Of a stretch of 64,000 bases of DNA, positions 1 to 9,425 are shown in pieces; position 1 is the stretch's first letter; every line of letters begins with the position of its first letter. A program made the translations under genes and the position numbers. The DNA comes from DASZVB01 sp036272055 (lineage in GTDB: Bacteria; Myxococcota_A; Polyangia; Polyangiales; Polyangiaceae), in assembly GCA_036272055.1 (NCBI GenBank), contig DATAZL010000001.1, forward strand, positions 91,038 to 155,037, written 5' to 3'. Below the pieces are notes generated by a model. That model was not told the DNA's origin. It did no database searches and saw only the letters and a program-made list of their open reading frames with translations.

Positions 1-2
1 TC

Positions 3-896
3 CTCGACATCGGCGAAGGTGCCTTCGTTGGCGTGTTCCAGCCGTGCATGGCCATCACGTCGACCCGGCGCGCGACGCTGGATTCCGAAGCAACTGGCGC
101 ACCGTGGAAACTCTCGCAAGCAGGCGTGGACCCGGACGTCCAAGCGCTGCTCGCGATTCTCGATCAACTGCCAAAACTTCCGCCGACGCTCTTTGGAGAA
201 CGTGGGTACCGTTCCAGTACCGGCGACAAGGGGAAGTTCACCAAGGCCGATTCACCCGTTCCGCCGTTCGACGTCCCGCTGTACGAAGGCACGAGTGTCC
301 GTGAGTTCGAACTCTTGCCGCCGACCGCCTATGCAGACGGGGCGCGACTCCCGGACACACGGCCAGCGAGGAAGTGGGCCGAGGTTGATGTGTTCATCCG
401 ACAGACGGCGAAGTACCCCATTGCGTCGCCGGCGGCGCGCGCAGCTTTCCGTAACTCGATCATCGCCGGATTCGGCAAGGGTCCGCATACAGCTGGGTTC
501 TTGCTCGCCTACCTGAATACGACGCCGATTCGCTGGTATCACTACCATCGACAGCGCGACGCGCAGCAGGGCATGCCGCAGGTGAAGGTCGGCCATCTCC
601 GGAACCTCCCGGACCCGGGCCAGACGGCAGTTGCGCGTTTGGATAACGCGGGCGCTCAGCTTGCAGCTCGCAACAGTGGCATCTCGGAGCAACAGCGCGC
701 CGAGCTCGACGCTATCGTTGCTGATGCGGTTGGCGTCCGCGGCGCTGCCCTCCAGATGATCCTCAAATGGGGCAGCGCGAACCCCCCGCCGGTGGGACGT
801 CACGCGGCGGAGCCGCGACCCGGCGTGAAGAAGGCAGCCGCGGAGCACTCGGCACAGGCAGGCGCTCCGCCCGCCACACGGGGGAAACGTGCCTAG
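3..896 (+). CDS. DNA adenine methylase, C-terminal specificity part (cut by window edge)
   Basis: The reading frame is open to the left edge, so the start lies outside the window and about 297 residues remain. The visible part resembles the C-terminal, TaqI/Eco57I-like target-recognition region of large N6-adenine methylases: the motif VREFELLPP, then DVFIRQTAKYPIA, then a closing block with LNTTPIRWYHY and RQRDAQQGMPQ followed by KVGHLRNLPDPG. The SAM-binding and catalytic motifs must lie upstream. Its TAG stop overlaps the GTG of the next methylase-like gene by 8 bases. Immediately downstream are drmA, drmB and drmC, so the most likely role is self-DNA marking in a class 1 DISARM system, where drmMI sits beside these genes. 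The family assignment is from motif recognition; the assignment to DISARM is from context. Confidence 0.75.
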   Translation, partial: LDIGEGAFVGVFQPCMAITSTRRATLDSEATGAPWKLSQAGVDPDVQALLAILDQLPKLPPTLFGERGYRSSTGDKGKFTKADSPVPPFDVPLYEGTSVREFELLPPTAYADGARLPDTRPARKWAEVDVFIRQTAKYPIASPAARAAFRNSIIAGFGKGPHTAGFLLAYLNTTPIRWYHYHRQRDAQQGMPQVKVGHLRNLPDPGQTAVARLDNAGAQLAARNSGISEQQRAELDAIVADAVGVRGAALQMILKWGSANPPPVGRHAAEPRPGVKKAAAEHSAQAGAPPATRGKRA

Positions 897-2406
897 ATCG
901 CAACGCGGCATCGACGCCTTCGGCGGCAACATGCCGTTCCTCGGCGGCAGACGCATCGCGAGCCAGCACGGCGAGGCCTATGCAGACTGGTTGACCCAAG
1001 TCTACAAGGGAACCGGAGACACCGACTACGTCGGGTACTTCTTCCACCGGGCCGCCGAGCTCTTGTCGCCCACCGGCTGCGTGGGGTTTATCGCCACCGC
1101 GGCGATCACCGACGGCGACAACCGTCGCACGGTCCTCGCCCGGCTGATGCAAGCCGATACACCGTTCGAGATCTACGGAGCAACAACGGGCGTCCCCTGG
1201 CAGGGCAACGCGCAGGTCCGAGTATCGACCGTTCACCTCGGCCGCGGTCTTCCTCCCGCAAGCCTCGACGTAAAGGTGCTCGATGACCGCCGGGTGCGCG
1301 CTATCAACTCGCGCCTTCGGAGCGGCGAGGATTGGCCGGACCCTCTACCGCTGACAGAGAATGAAGGAGGTGCCCTTGTTGGATGCTTTCTGCGAGGCGA
1401 CGGCTTCGTCCTGGATGAGGAGGACGGCCTGGCGTTCCTACGCAAGCACCCGGAAGAGGCAAACGTCGTACGCCCATTCCTCGTTGGGGACGATCTGAAC
1501 AACTCACCCGAGCAACGAGCTCAGCGGTACGTGATCGACTTCCGAGACATGACCCTCGACGAAGCGCGGCGCTTCCCACATGCGCTGGCGATCGTCGAGC
1601 GCGACGTTCGGCCGAAGCGCGAGCGCTTGAAGACCACGGGAGCAGACGCGGACCACCGAAAGCACTGGTGGCGGTTCGCCAACACTCGGCGGGAGCTCCG
1701 AGAGCGGGCGGCAACGATGCCGCGGTTCTTGGCTGCGGCGCGTGTAAGCAAACACACGATGTTCGCATTCGTTCCTTCGTCGTGGACCCCTTCAGAGCAG
1801 GTGGTCATCTTCCCTCTGCCGACCGGCACGGCCTTCGCGGTCCTCCAGTCGCGCATTCATCGGGTCTGGGTGACGCTGCAGGCGAGCCACATGGGAGAGG
1901 GTATCCGCTACTCCGCCACCGACTGCTTCACGCCGTTCCCATTCCCCGCGCGCGCACCTATCGCCACCCTGCCCAAGCTCGAAGCGCTCGGCGAGGAGCT
2001 ACACGCCTCGCGGGCAGCTGTCATGGCGGAGCGGCAGGAGGGCCTCACGCAGACATACAACGCGCTCCATGACCCCGAGTGCCAAGCGGCGGGGATCGTC
2101 GGATTGCGACGGCTCCACGAGGCGATCGACCGATCTGTCCTCGACGCGTACGGATGGAGAGATGTTCGCGTCCCTGCGTATTGCAGCTGGGAGGCGGGTT
2201 CTTCTGAGTACCAGGTATTCGAGGACACTGTTGCCGCGCGGCTCTTCGCGCTCAACGTCGAGCGATCGGCTGCGCGCGTCGATGCAGAGCGAAATGCATC
2301 GCCCGGACCCGGGGGGCGTGCGGCAGGACGAGCCGGTCCCGGGCCACACAAAGTGACGACGACGACCTCGGACGCGCCGAAGCGGCTCCGCGGGAGAAAG
2401 GTGTGA
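889..2406 (+). CDS. drmMI: DNA methyltransferase-like protein lacking the SAM-binding N-terminus (DrmMI-type)
   Basis: A 505-residue protein with GTG start overlapping the upstream stop (GTGCCTAG), preceded by a GGGGGAAA ribosome site. Residues 13-19 read GNMPFLG, matching motif IV (normally NPPF/Y) of large adenine methylases. Next come a block with DYVGYFFHRAAELL and GFIATAAITDGD, then a long target-recognition region containing FTPFPFP. What is odd is that motif IV lies at the very N-terminus: no SAM-binding DxxxGxG motif precedes it within this protein, and Pro is replaced by Met in NPPF. It may act as a second, specificity-providing half together with the upstream gene, or be a truncated remnant. 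The DISARM methylase role is inferred from the adjacent drmABC. Confidence 0.65.
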   Translation: MPRSQRGIDAFGGNMPFLGGRRIASQHGEAYADWLTQVYKGTGDTDYVGYFFHRAAELLSPTGCVGFIATAAITDGDNRRTVLARLMQADTPFEIYGATTGVPWQGNAQVRVSTVHLGRGLPPASLDVKVLDDRRVRAINSRLRSGEDWPDPLPLTENEGGALVGCFLRGDGFVLDEEDGLAFLRKHPEEANVVRPFLVGDDLNNSPEQRAQRYVIDFRDMTLDEARRFPHALAIVERDVRPKRERLKTTGADADHRKHWWRFANTRRELRERAATMPRFLAAARVSKHTMFAFVPSSWTPSEQVVIFPLPTGTAFAVLQSRIHRVWVTLQASHMGEGIRYSATDCFTPFPFPARAPIATLPKLEALGEELHASRAAVMAERQEGLTQTYNALHDPECQAAGIVGLRRLHEAIDRSVLDAYGWRDVRVPAYCSWEAGSSEYQVFEDTVAARLFALNVERSAARVDAERNASPGPGGRAAGRAGPGPHKVTTTTSDAPKRLRGRKV

Positions 2407-2511
2407 TGCGGTCGACGCTCGTAACGCCACGCCAGTTCACAGACACCGTGACTGGATCCCAATCGGTACATCTTCGTTGCCATGTAGCTATCGACTCCTG
2501 GTTCCTCCTCC

Positions 2512-5500
2512 ATGTCTGAGACAACCCCCCCCCGTACCCATCTCGTGCGCGCTCTCCAAGCCGATCTGATCGGACCGTACCAGCTCGATGAGAGCGTCAT
2601 CACGGAGCAAGAGCTGCTTGAGTTACCTCCGTCGCGGCACTACCTCACTGGCTTCCTTGCACCCGAGGAGGAACGGGAACCTGAGGACGTTGGCCAGGAC
2701 GAGACGCTCGGCGCAGGTTCCGACGAGCCGGAAGAAGAAACTCAGAACGCCGCCGCTGAGGAAGACAACAAGCGGAGAAACCTTTGGCCCGCCTCCATCG
2801 GGATGAGCGTCCTGGTTCCAGCCGAGACCAGGGCCGTGCACGCTACCGTTCGTTTCGCCGAGTACATCATCGAGCCTGTCCCTCAACCCGGGAGGCGACA
2901 GCCTTTGCGCTGGTGGAGGAGGAAGCCGAAGCAGACGATTTCCGTCGACGTCCAGCTGGATCCGAAGGTGCTCGAGACCGGCGTGCGGCTGCCGAATACC
3001 GTCTCGCTGATCGTCGCAGGACAGATTCGCGACGTCGAGAAGGCACATGGCGTCCCCGCAGGCACGCGAGCGTTAGCGCTCTTCCTGGTGAACCAGCGGA
3101 CGCCCGGCGAACCGGGGCGGCGGGACGAGCAGATGATCTTCCAGGTGGAGCTCGAGATCGAGTGTCCGGAGGGGATCGTTCGCCGCCCAAATATGGGCGA
3201 CGAAGATAGCGATCAGTGGGACGAAAAAGTTGCCGACCTGCAATTCCGCGAGCGCTGCGAGTACGCGGTCGGCCACAACGTTGCGGTAGAAGTTCCCGAG
3301 GGCCAGAGCCCGATCAAGCGTGTGAAAACCACGTGGCTTCCGTCGTGCCAAGTGCCTCGCATCGTGGCCCACGAAGAGGCTGGGGTAGTGGTCGCGATGG
3401 CCGATCTCGCGGACCTGAATGATGAGAGCGACATCCGCGCGAAGCTTGATCGGCTGCCCGCTGCATACACCGAGTGGATAGTCCGCGAGCGCACCAGATC
3501 AGACATCGGCAAGGGCCCGCGGGCTCTGACACGCGACAATCTCATGGACAAGGCAGAGGACGCCCGGTCGCGCATCGCGGCCGGGATCGAATTGCTAGTA
3601 GCCGATGCACAGGTCCGCCGCGCCTTCTGCGTCGCGAACAAGGCGATGGCTTTGGCGGCACGGCAGCGCAACCCCGACCGATATGGCGGCGACCGTCGCC
3701 CCGAGTGGAGGCTGTTCCAGCTCGCTTTCCTGCTTCTGAACCTCAACGGGATTGCGCACGACGATCATGATGACCGCGAGCGCGTGGAGCTGATCTTCTT
3801 CCCTACCGGGGGCGGCAAGACCGAAGCTTACCTGGGGGTCATCGCTTTCGCGCTGGTGCTCCGGCGTCTGCGGCGCGCGGCGTTGCCCGACGGTGGCCTC
3901 GGCGTGGCGGTGCTCCTTCGGTACACCCTTCGTCTGCTGACCCTGGACCAGCTCGGTCGAGCAGCGACGCTCATCTGCGCACTCGAGTCGGAGCGGCGTC
4001 GAACTGCCGACTTGGGCGATGCGCGCTTCTCAGTTGGGCTCTGGGTGGGGCGAAGCGCCACCGCGAACACGCTCAGCGAGGTATCGAAGAAGGTCACGAA
4101 CTACAAGAACGGCATCGCCGGTAATCCGTGCCCACTTCCGGCATGCCCCTGGTGCGGCAAACCCCTGAGTCCGCCGAGCCTAACTCTTCTTCCGTCCCGA
4201 ACGGCGGCCGAGGAAGTTCGAGTCGGATGCATCAACGATGGTTGCGAGTTCTCGCGTGCAGTCCACCCGGACGGCATCCCCGTCGTGTTCGTCGACGAGC
4301 AGGTGTACCAAGAGCTCCCGAGCTTCGTCATCGCGACTGTAGACAAGTTCGCGATGATGCCGTGGCGTGGCGAGGCTGGAATGCTGTTCGGCAAAGTCTC
4401 GGCGCGCGAGGGGCGACGGTTCTACGGACCGATGGATGCGAAGCCGCCGAAGACGGCCAAGCCTGTGCCCGGGGGTCTTCAGCCTCCCGAGCTCATCGTC
4501 CAGGACGAACTCCATCTGATCTCCGGCCCCCTCGGCACGATGGTGGGCCTCTACGAGACCGCCATCGATGCACTTTGCTCGCATGCCACACCGAAGGGCG
4601 TGGTGCGTCCGAAGATTCTTGCTGCGACTGCGACGGTTCGCCGCGCAGACGCGCAGATCCAAGCTCTCTACGGGCGTCGCGCGGATCGGGTGAGCGTGTT
4701 TCCGCCCCCAGGAGTGGACGACTCCGAGACCTTCTTCGCGACGGTCGACAAGGGAACGACAGGACGTCTCTACGTTGGTGTTGCGGGCCAGGGGAGGAGC
4801 ATGAAGGCGATTCTCCTTCGCGTGTACCGAACGTTGCTTGCTGCAGCGATGAAGACCTACGATCCCGCACTTCCTCCCGAACAGACGGCTGACTGCTACA
4901 TGACGCTCGCCGGCTACTTCAACAGCCTTCGCGAGCTCGGCGGCATGCGTCGGCTGGTCGAGGACGAAGTCCTCGCGAGAACGAACAGCGCGGAGGACGC
5001 CCGCCCAAAGAACTCGGTTCTGCCGCATCTCTGGTTCAAGAATCGCGACATCGGAATCGAGCCGCTGGAGCTGACGAGCCGCGAGCACACCGACGCCGTC
5101 AAGACGACCAAGGATCGCCTTGGGAAACCTTGGCGCGACGCGGGAGTGAACGTCCTCCTCGCGAGCAACATGATCTCCGTGGGGGTCGATATCGAGCGGC
5201 TCGGGCTCATGGTCTTGGCGGGCCAGCCGAAGACGACGGCGGAGTACATCCAGGCATCTAGCCGCGTCGGCCGACAAGAGAAATGGCCGGGCCTCGTCGT
5301 GACGGTCTTCAATGTGCACAAGCCGCGAGATCGATCGCACTACGAACACTTCACCGCGTACCACGAGAGCTTCTACCGCTTCGTCGAAGCCACCAGCGTC
5401 ACACCGTTCTCCGGGCCTGCCCTCGACCGCGGCCTCGCAGGCACGCTCGTGGCGATGACCCGTTTCGGTAGTCCCGAAATGACGCCACCCAAGGGAGCGA

Positions 5501-5880
5501 TGGCGTTGCTCGCGCACCGGGACGTCGCCGATGAGGCCGTCCAGCGAATCGCCGACCGCGGTGCCGCCCAGCCGGAGCTCGAGCACGACGCCCAGCAACG
5601 TCTGCGGGAGGAGTTGCGGCAGCGAGGCGCCAACCTTCTCGATACTTGGACGGATCTGGTCCGTTCGACCGCAGACGAACCCAAGCAGCGCCGGTACTCC
5701 AAGTACGATCGCGAGAGGACCGGTGGGAAGCCTCTCCTCTTCACCGCCCTCGACGAGGATCGGCCCCTGCCTGGCACTCCGGACGAGCGCTTCGCCGCTC
5801 CGACCTCGATGCGTGACGTCGAGAGCACGGCGCATCTCTGGCTCGTCGGGCGCCGCCTCGGTGGTGGAGGAGCCGGTTGA
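2512..5880 (+). CDS. drmA: DISARM helicase DrmA
   Basis: A 1122-residue SF2-type helicase matching the DrmA core component of DISARM anti-phage systems. Visible motifs: Walker A in FFPTGGGKTEAYLG (about residues 429-441), a DELH Walker B box (about 665-668), ATATVRRAD (motif III region), and a C-terminal helicase block with SNMISVGVDI and YIQASSRVGR (motif VI). A pair of CxxC motifs (CPWCGKP and CINDGCEF) lies between the Walker motifs. The acidic stretch near residues 50-90 is typical of this family. The start is ATG 105 bases after the methylase; the stop overlaps the ATG of drmB (TGATG), so the two are translationally coupled. DISARM is known to restrict incoming phage DNA; DrmA and DrmB are thought to form the core DNA-engaging complex. 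Confidence 0.9.
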   Translation: MSETTPPRTHLVRALQADLIGPYQLDESVITEQELLELPPSRHYLTGFLAPEEEREPEDVGQDETLGAGSDEPEEETQNAAAEEDNKRRNLWPASIGMSVLVPAETRAVHATVRFAEYIIEPVPQPGRRQPLRWWRRKPKQTISVDVQLDPKVLETGVRLPNTVSLIVAGQIRDVEKAHGVPAGTRALALFLVNQRTPGEPGRRDEQMIFQVELEIECPEGIVRRPNMGDEDSDQWDEKVADLQFRERCEYAVGHNVAVEVPEGQSPIKRVKTTWLPSCQVPRIVAHEEAGVVVAMADLADLNDESDIRAKLDRLPAAYTEWIVRERTRSDIGKGPRALTRDNLMDKAEDARSRIAAGIELLVADAQVRRAFCVANKAMALAARQRNPDRYGGDRRPEWRLFQLAFLLLNLNGIAHDDHDDRERVELIFFPTGGGKTEAYLGVIAFALVLRRLRRAALPDGGLGVAVLLRYTLRLLTLDQLGRAATLICALESERRRTADLGDARFSVGLWVGRSATANTLSEVSKKVTNYKNGIAGNPCPLPACPWCGKPLSPPSLTLLPSRTAAEEVRVGCINDGCEFSRAVHPDGIPVVFVDEQVYQELPSFVIATVDKFAMMPWRGEAGMLFGKVSAREGRRFYGPMDAKPPKTAKPVPGGLQPPELIVQDELHLISGPLGTMVGLYETAIDALCSHATPKGVVRPKILAATATVRRADAQIQALYGRRADRVSVFPPPGVDDSETFFATVDKGTTGRLYVGVAGQGRSMKAILLRVYRTLLAAAMKTYDPALPPEQTADCYMTLAGYFNSLRELGGMRRLVEDEVLARTNSAEDARPKNSVLPHLWFKNRDIGIEPLELTSREHTDAVKTTKDRLGKPWRDAGVNVLLASNMISVGVDIERLGLMVLAGQPKTTAEYIQASSRVGRQEKWPGLVVTVFNVHKPRDRSHYEHFTAYHESFYRFVEATSVTPFSGPALDRGLAGTLVAMTRFGSPEMTPPKGAMALLAHRDVADEAVQRIADRGAAQPELEHDAQQRLREELRQRGANLLDTWTDLVRSTADEPKQRRYSKYDRERTGGKPLLFTALDEDRPLPGTPDERFAAPTSMRDVESTAHLWLVGRRLGGGGAG

Positions 5881-7735
5881 TGGCGGCAGGAAAAAAGACG
5901 GCAAGGGGAGGCCACCGTCCTCCGGACGGCAAGGTCCGGCTGAGTCAGATTGTGATGACCTTCGGTCCTGGTGCGATGGTCGACCTACTCGACCACGCAG
6001 TGCTCGTCGGAGGCCTCGACTACTGGCGTTACGACAAGCACAAGGACCAGGGGTTCATCGACGAGCCGCGCTTGCGCGACGTCGTCGCGAAGCGACTCGA
6101 ACCACTCGGGGTCCAGCTCAGTATCGACCGCGCCTTCCGCCTGCCTCCTGCCGGGGACGACGACGCGCCGGCACCGTACAATGGCATTCAGGTTGCAGAG
6201 TTTCCGGCCTGGTTCGTTTGCGGGCACTGCAGGGCGCTCATCCAGGCCAAGAATCTTGAGCGCGAAAAAGGACGCTACGTGCACCGCTGCACCAACACGC
6301 AGAAGGGCTTCTGCGTCCCGGTGCGCTTCGTAGCGACGTGCAAGAACGGGCACCTCGAAGAGTTCCCGTGGGTCCGCTTCGTCCATGTAAACCACGAGGG
6401 ACCGTGCGAGCCGGACCTCTACCTTGAGGAGGATGCGTCCGGCGATTTCGCGCATATCTTCGTCCGCTGCCGGACCTGCGGCAGCGAGCGACGTCTCTCC
6501 GATGCGCGTGTCAAAGGGGTTTTGCCACAGTGTCGCGGGGAGCGTCCTTGGCTTGGGCCCGAAGGAAAAGAAGAGAAAACCTGCGGCGAGAAGCTCCAGC
6601 TTCTCGTCCGAACAGCGAGCAGCGCCTATTTCTCCCAGTGGATGAGCGCATTGTCCATCCCCGACAAGACACGGGAGGTAATGGACAAGGTCAGGCAATC
6701 AGAGGTCTGGGGCACGTTGCAGGAGGCCGATCGTGACGACGTGACATATCTTCGGAAGAAGGTGCCGGCCGTGCGTGCAGCGCTGCAAGGCTTCGACGAC
6801 GACGCCGTCTTCGCCGCCATCGAGTCCATCCGCAAGGGCAAGGCTCCGGCTCGCGACGCTCTCCGCACGGCCGAGTACAAGGTCTTCCTAGAGGCGAAGG
6901 ACGAGGTCGAAGGGCACATCCCTCCGCGCGAGAAGATCTTCTTCGCATCGAAGCTGCCGCCGAAGCGCTACCCCCTTCCGCCCAAGGTCGGGCGCGTCGT
7001 TCTCGCGAAGAAACTCCGACAGGTGCGAGCCCAATTGGCCTCACCCGACTCTCGGCAACACCACCGAACCTCCAAGGTGACTACGAAGACGCTTCCAGAG
7101 TCCAGCCGCTCGGACTCACGCAGACGTGGCTTCCCGCAGCGGAGATCTTCGGCGAGGGCGTCTTGGTCTGCCTCGACGAGAACAAGGTGCGCGAGTGGGA
7201 AGGGCGGGACGCCGTCCAAAAGCGAGAGCAACTTCTGATCGCCGGGTTCGGGAAGGAGTTCCCCGACTCGAGGGGCCCGGCGTTCCCCGGCGCTCGCTAT
7301 TACCTGCTGCACTCGCTCTCGCATCTCCTGATGTCGAGCATCTCTCTCTTGTGTGGCTACTCAGCTGCAGCGCTCGGCGAGCGCATCTACTGTGCCCCCG
7401 CCGCCGACGAGGCACCCATGGCTGCGATCCTCATCATGACCGGGACGAGCGGAGCCGAAGGCACGCTCGGTGGGCTTGTCGAGCAGGGGCGACACATCCG
7501 GCGTCACCTGCGCCGAGCATGGGACATGGGCACTCTCTGCTCGAACGATCCGGTCTGCGCCCACCACCTTCCGCACGACCATTCGGCGCGATACCTCGAG
7601 GGTGCGGCGTGCCATGGCTGTTTGTTCGTCGCCGAGCCGGCGTGCGAGCGCTTCAACCGCTACCTCGATCGCGCCCTCGTCTTTCCGACCCTCGGCCACG
7701 ATGACCAGCTCGCATTCTTCACGGAGCCGCCGTGA
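5880..7735 (+). CDS. drmB: DISARM protein DrmB (DUF1998), interrupted by a frameshift
   Basis: The N-terminal part is read from the ATG at 5880 (GGAGGAGCC site upstream) and contains LSQIVMTFGPGAMVDL, a hallmark of DrmB. Zn-ribbon-like Cys groups follow (CGHC, HRC, CKNGH, CRTCGS, CGE). At about 7033 the frame is lost: the first frame runs out to a stop at 7238 with Arg/Ser-rich nonsense, while the next frame continues the family sequence with PIGLTRLSATPPNLQGDYE, then TWLPAAEIFGEGV, and the DUF1998 domain with the HSLSHLLMSS block and a Cys-rich end (CSNDPVC, CHGC). Inserting one A in GCCCAATTGG restores a continuous protein of about 618 residues. It is either a genuine inactivating deletion or a homopolymer sequencing error. 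The stop overlaps drmC by 4 bases. Confidence 0.85.
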
Positions 7736-8562
7736 GTCATTCGGGGGGATTCGGCCTCAGCAAGGCCACCGACACGGACCTTGAAGCCCTGCTGGCGACG
7801 CTCGACCGCGGAGAGCTTCGTCCTCCGTTCACGGAGACGACCCTGCAGGCGCGTGGGCTTGGCCATCTTGTGTCTATGCTTGAACCGTACCTCGGTCTCG
7901 ACGAGGCCGGCCTGCGCGGCATTGCCGATGTCGTCCTGGCCGAGCGACGCCATCGACGCGCCGCCAAGCTCACCCTTGTCTGGAGCGGCGACGACCCGGG
8001 CGTCAGCCACTCACGCCATACCCGCGTCGTACTCCCCGAACTCTTCGCCCGAGCCCGGGAGCACGTGCTCGTCGCTGGCTACAGCTTCGATCACGGAGCC
8101 GATCTCTTCCCCGCCCTTCACCGCGTCATGGCCGATCATGGTGTGACCGCGGACTTCTTCGTCGACGTCCATCAGGTCATCGAGCGGCTGAAGCCAGCCG
8201 CTCGCACCGCGGGACTCGATTGGGCGCTTCTGTCCATGCCGCTGCAAGCCGCCCGCGACCCCCTCGAACGCGGCCGCGCCACCGTCACCCTGTTCCGCAA
8301 GCTCATGTGGCCGTTCGGCGATCCGGGCCCCACCGTGTATTTCGATCCGCGCACGGCCGAACACGCGAGCCCCGTGAGCTTGCACGCCAAGTGCGTCGTG
8401 ATCGACCACGAATGCACGTTGATCACGTCGGCGAACTTCACCGAGCGCGGGCAAACGCGGAACCTCGAGGCGGGAGTGTTCATCGAGGACAGAGCGTTTG
8501 CGGGGAGCTTGGAACGGCAATGGCGGAATCTGGTGGAGGCGGGGGTTGTGGTCCGTTCCTGA
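7732..8562 (+). CDS. drmC: DISARM phospholipase D-like protein DrmC
   Basis: A 276-residue PLD-superfamily protein starting with GTG inside the drmB stop (GTGA overlap). One clear HKD motif is present: H217-x-K219-x4-D224 in HAKCVVIDHE, followed by TSANFTERG. An N-terminal counterpart (SGDDPG, HTRVVLPELF, VLVAGYSFD) forms the first half of the fold without a second HKD. Single-HKD PLD proteins may dimerise to form the active site. DrmC is the third core gene of DISARM, although in published systems it is reported as dispensable for protection; that is family knowledge, not seen here. It is the last gene of the DISARM operon. Confidence 0.88.
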   Translation: MSHSGGFGLSKATDTDLEALLATLDRGELRPPFTETTLQARGLGHLVSMLEPYLGLDEAGLRGIADVVLAERRHRRAAKLTLVWSGDDPGVSHSRHTRVVLPELFARAREHVLVAGYSFDHGADLFPALHRVMADHGVTADFFVDVHQVIERLKPAARTAGLDWALLSMPLQAARDPLERGRATVTLFRKLMWPFGDPGPTVYFDPRTAEHASPVSLHAKCVVIDHECTLITSANFTERGQTRNLEAGVFIEDRAFAGSLERQWRNLVEAGVVVRS

Positions 8563-8764
8563 GTCGGGCCGAATCAGCGAGACATCACGACGCGCCGATA
8601 GCCCGGAAGACAAAGCGGTTGCGGAGATTGTTTCATTCCGTTCTCCAGAGCTTCCGCATCATCTATCTCCTCCCGCGAGGCGAACAGCGACGCGGGACAG
8701 CGGACGCTCGATTCAAAACGGCGCCCACCCCAGACGTGGCGTCCCGGGTGAGCGCCGCACCCTG

Positions 8765-9025
8765 CTACTCAGCCGCTGCGAGAACCTCGTCGACCTGCTC
8801 GTCGAGCAACTCTTCGAATTCGTCTCGGAAGACGTCCTCCATCCGCTCGCGCTCCGCGTCGAGAAGCCGCTCAAGTTCCTGCTCGAGTGCTTCCTCGAAT
8901 TCCGCGCGGAGCCTCGATTCGAGGCTCTCCTGTTGTACTTCGAGCGCTTCATCGACTTTTTCGTCGAGCGTCGCTTCGAACCGTTCTCGTAGCTGGTTTT
9001 CTATCTCTTCTCGTTCGTCAGACAT
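8765..9025 (-). CDS. Small charged coiled-coil protein, unknown function
   Basis: An 86-residue protein, read from ATG with AGGATGG upstream (a GTG two codons earlier is also possible). It is almost entirely Glu, Arg, Leu, Ala and Asp, with no Gly, Pro, Cys or Trp, and with regular spacing of Leu and Glu/Arg expected of a long amphipathic helix or coiled coil. It faces drmC and lies alone between the DISARM operon and the XRE/ImmA operon. No family is recognised. The frame keeps GC-rich third positions, which argues for real coding, but the low-complexity composition means it could be fortuitous. Confidence 0.45.
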   Translation of the reverse strand: MSDEREEIENQLRERFEATLDEKVDEALEVQQESLESRLRAEFEEALEQELERLLDAERERMEDVFRDEFEELLDEQVDEVLAAAE

Positions 9026-9031
9026 CTGCAC

Positions 9032-9387
9032 ACCATCCTGCGGACAAACGTCCGCCTTGTTGCCCGGATTTGTGTGCCGCGTCTGTACAAGCGATATCGC
9101 AGGGTTCGCGGATACGGCAGGTGCCGTGTTAACCGCTCGGTCACTCCCGGGATGGAGCCCGCGAACGCCTGAAAGCTAGCTCGCCGCCGGAGTGAGTCAA
9201 CTCGGGCCCTTGCAGTTGCGCGCCCGAAGCGGAGGGTGACCGCCAGCTCTGGCGGCGCAAAGGCAACGGCGTCCATGCAGGCATCCATTGGTTCCACCTA
9301 CGGAGCTCGACGCACCGGGCCACGCCTGCCCGTTCACTCCGGGCTGGCCGCCGGATGGCACGCCCGACACTTTGCTGGTCGCGCGGG
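9032..9387. other. Intergenic stretch with one short hairpin
   Basis: No convincing gene is visible between the charged coiled-coil gene and the operon promoter at 9388. A perfect 6-bp stem with a 4-base loop (GCGGAC AAAC GTCCGC) at 9040-9055 lies just upstream of the minus-strand coiled-coil gene and may mark its promoter or operator region. Confidence 0.4.
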
Positions 9388-9415
9388 TTGACAGGTCTCT
9401 TACCAGTGGTAATAC
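9388..9415 (+). promoter_or_regulatory. Promoter with embedded palindromic operator for the ACP/XRE/ImmA/ThyA-like/MazG operon
   Basis: The sequence TTGACA (9388-9393), a 16-base spacer, then TAATAC (9410-9415) with a TGG just before it forms a strong sigma-70-type promoter, unusual in this GC-rich setting. A perfect 13-bp palindrome, TTACCAGTGGTAA (9400-9412), fills the spacer and enters the -10. A related imperfect copy, TTACCGATGGATAA, starts at 9420 and spans the start codon at 9426. The layout is what is expected of an autoregulated repressor, most likely the XRE protein encoded two genes on. Confidence 0.7.
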
Positions 9416-9425
9416 TTTCTTACCG

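Noticed and set aside
8498..8992. Plus-strand frame opposite the charged coiled-coil gene
   Set aside because: Its Phe/Arg/Ser-rich translation is the complement of the Glu/Leu-rich minus frame; no ribosome site or family resemblance.
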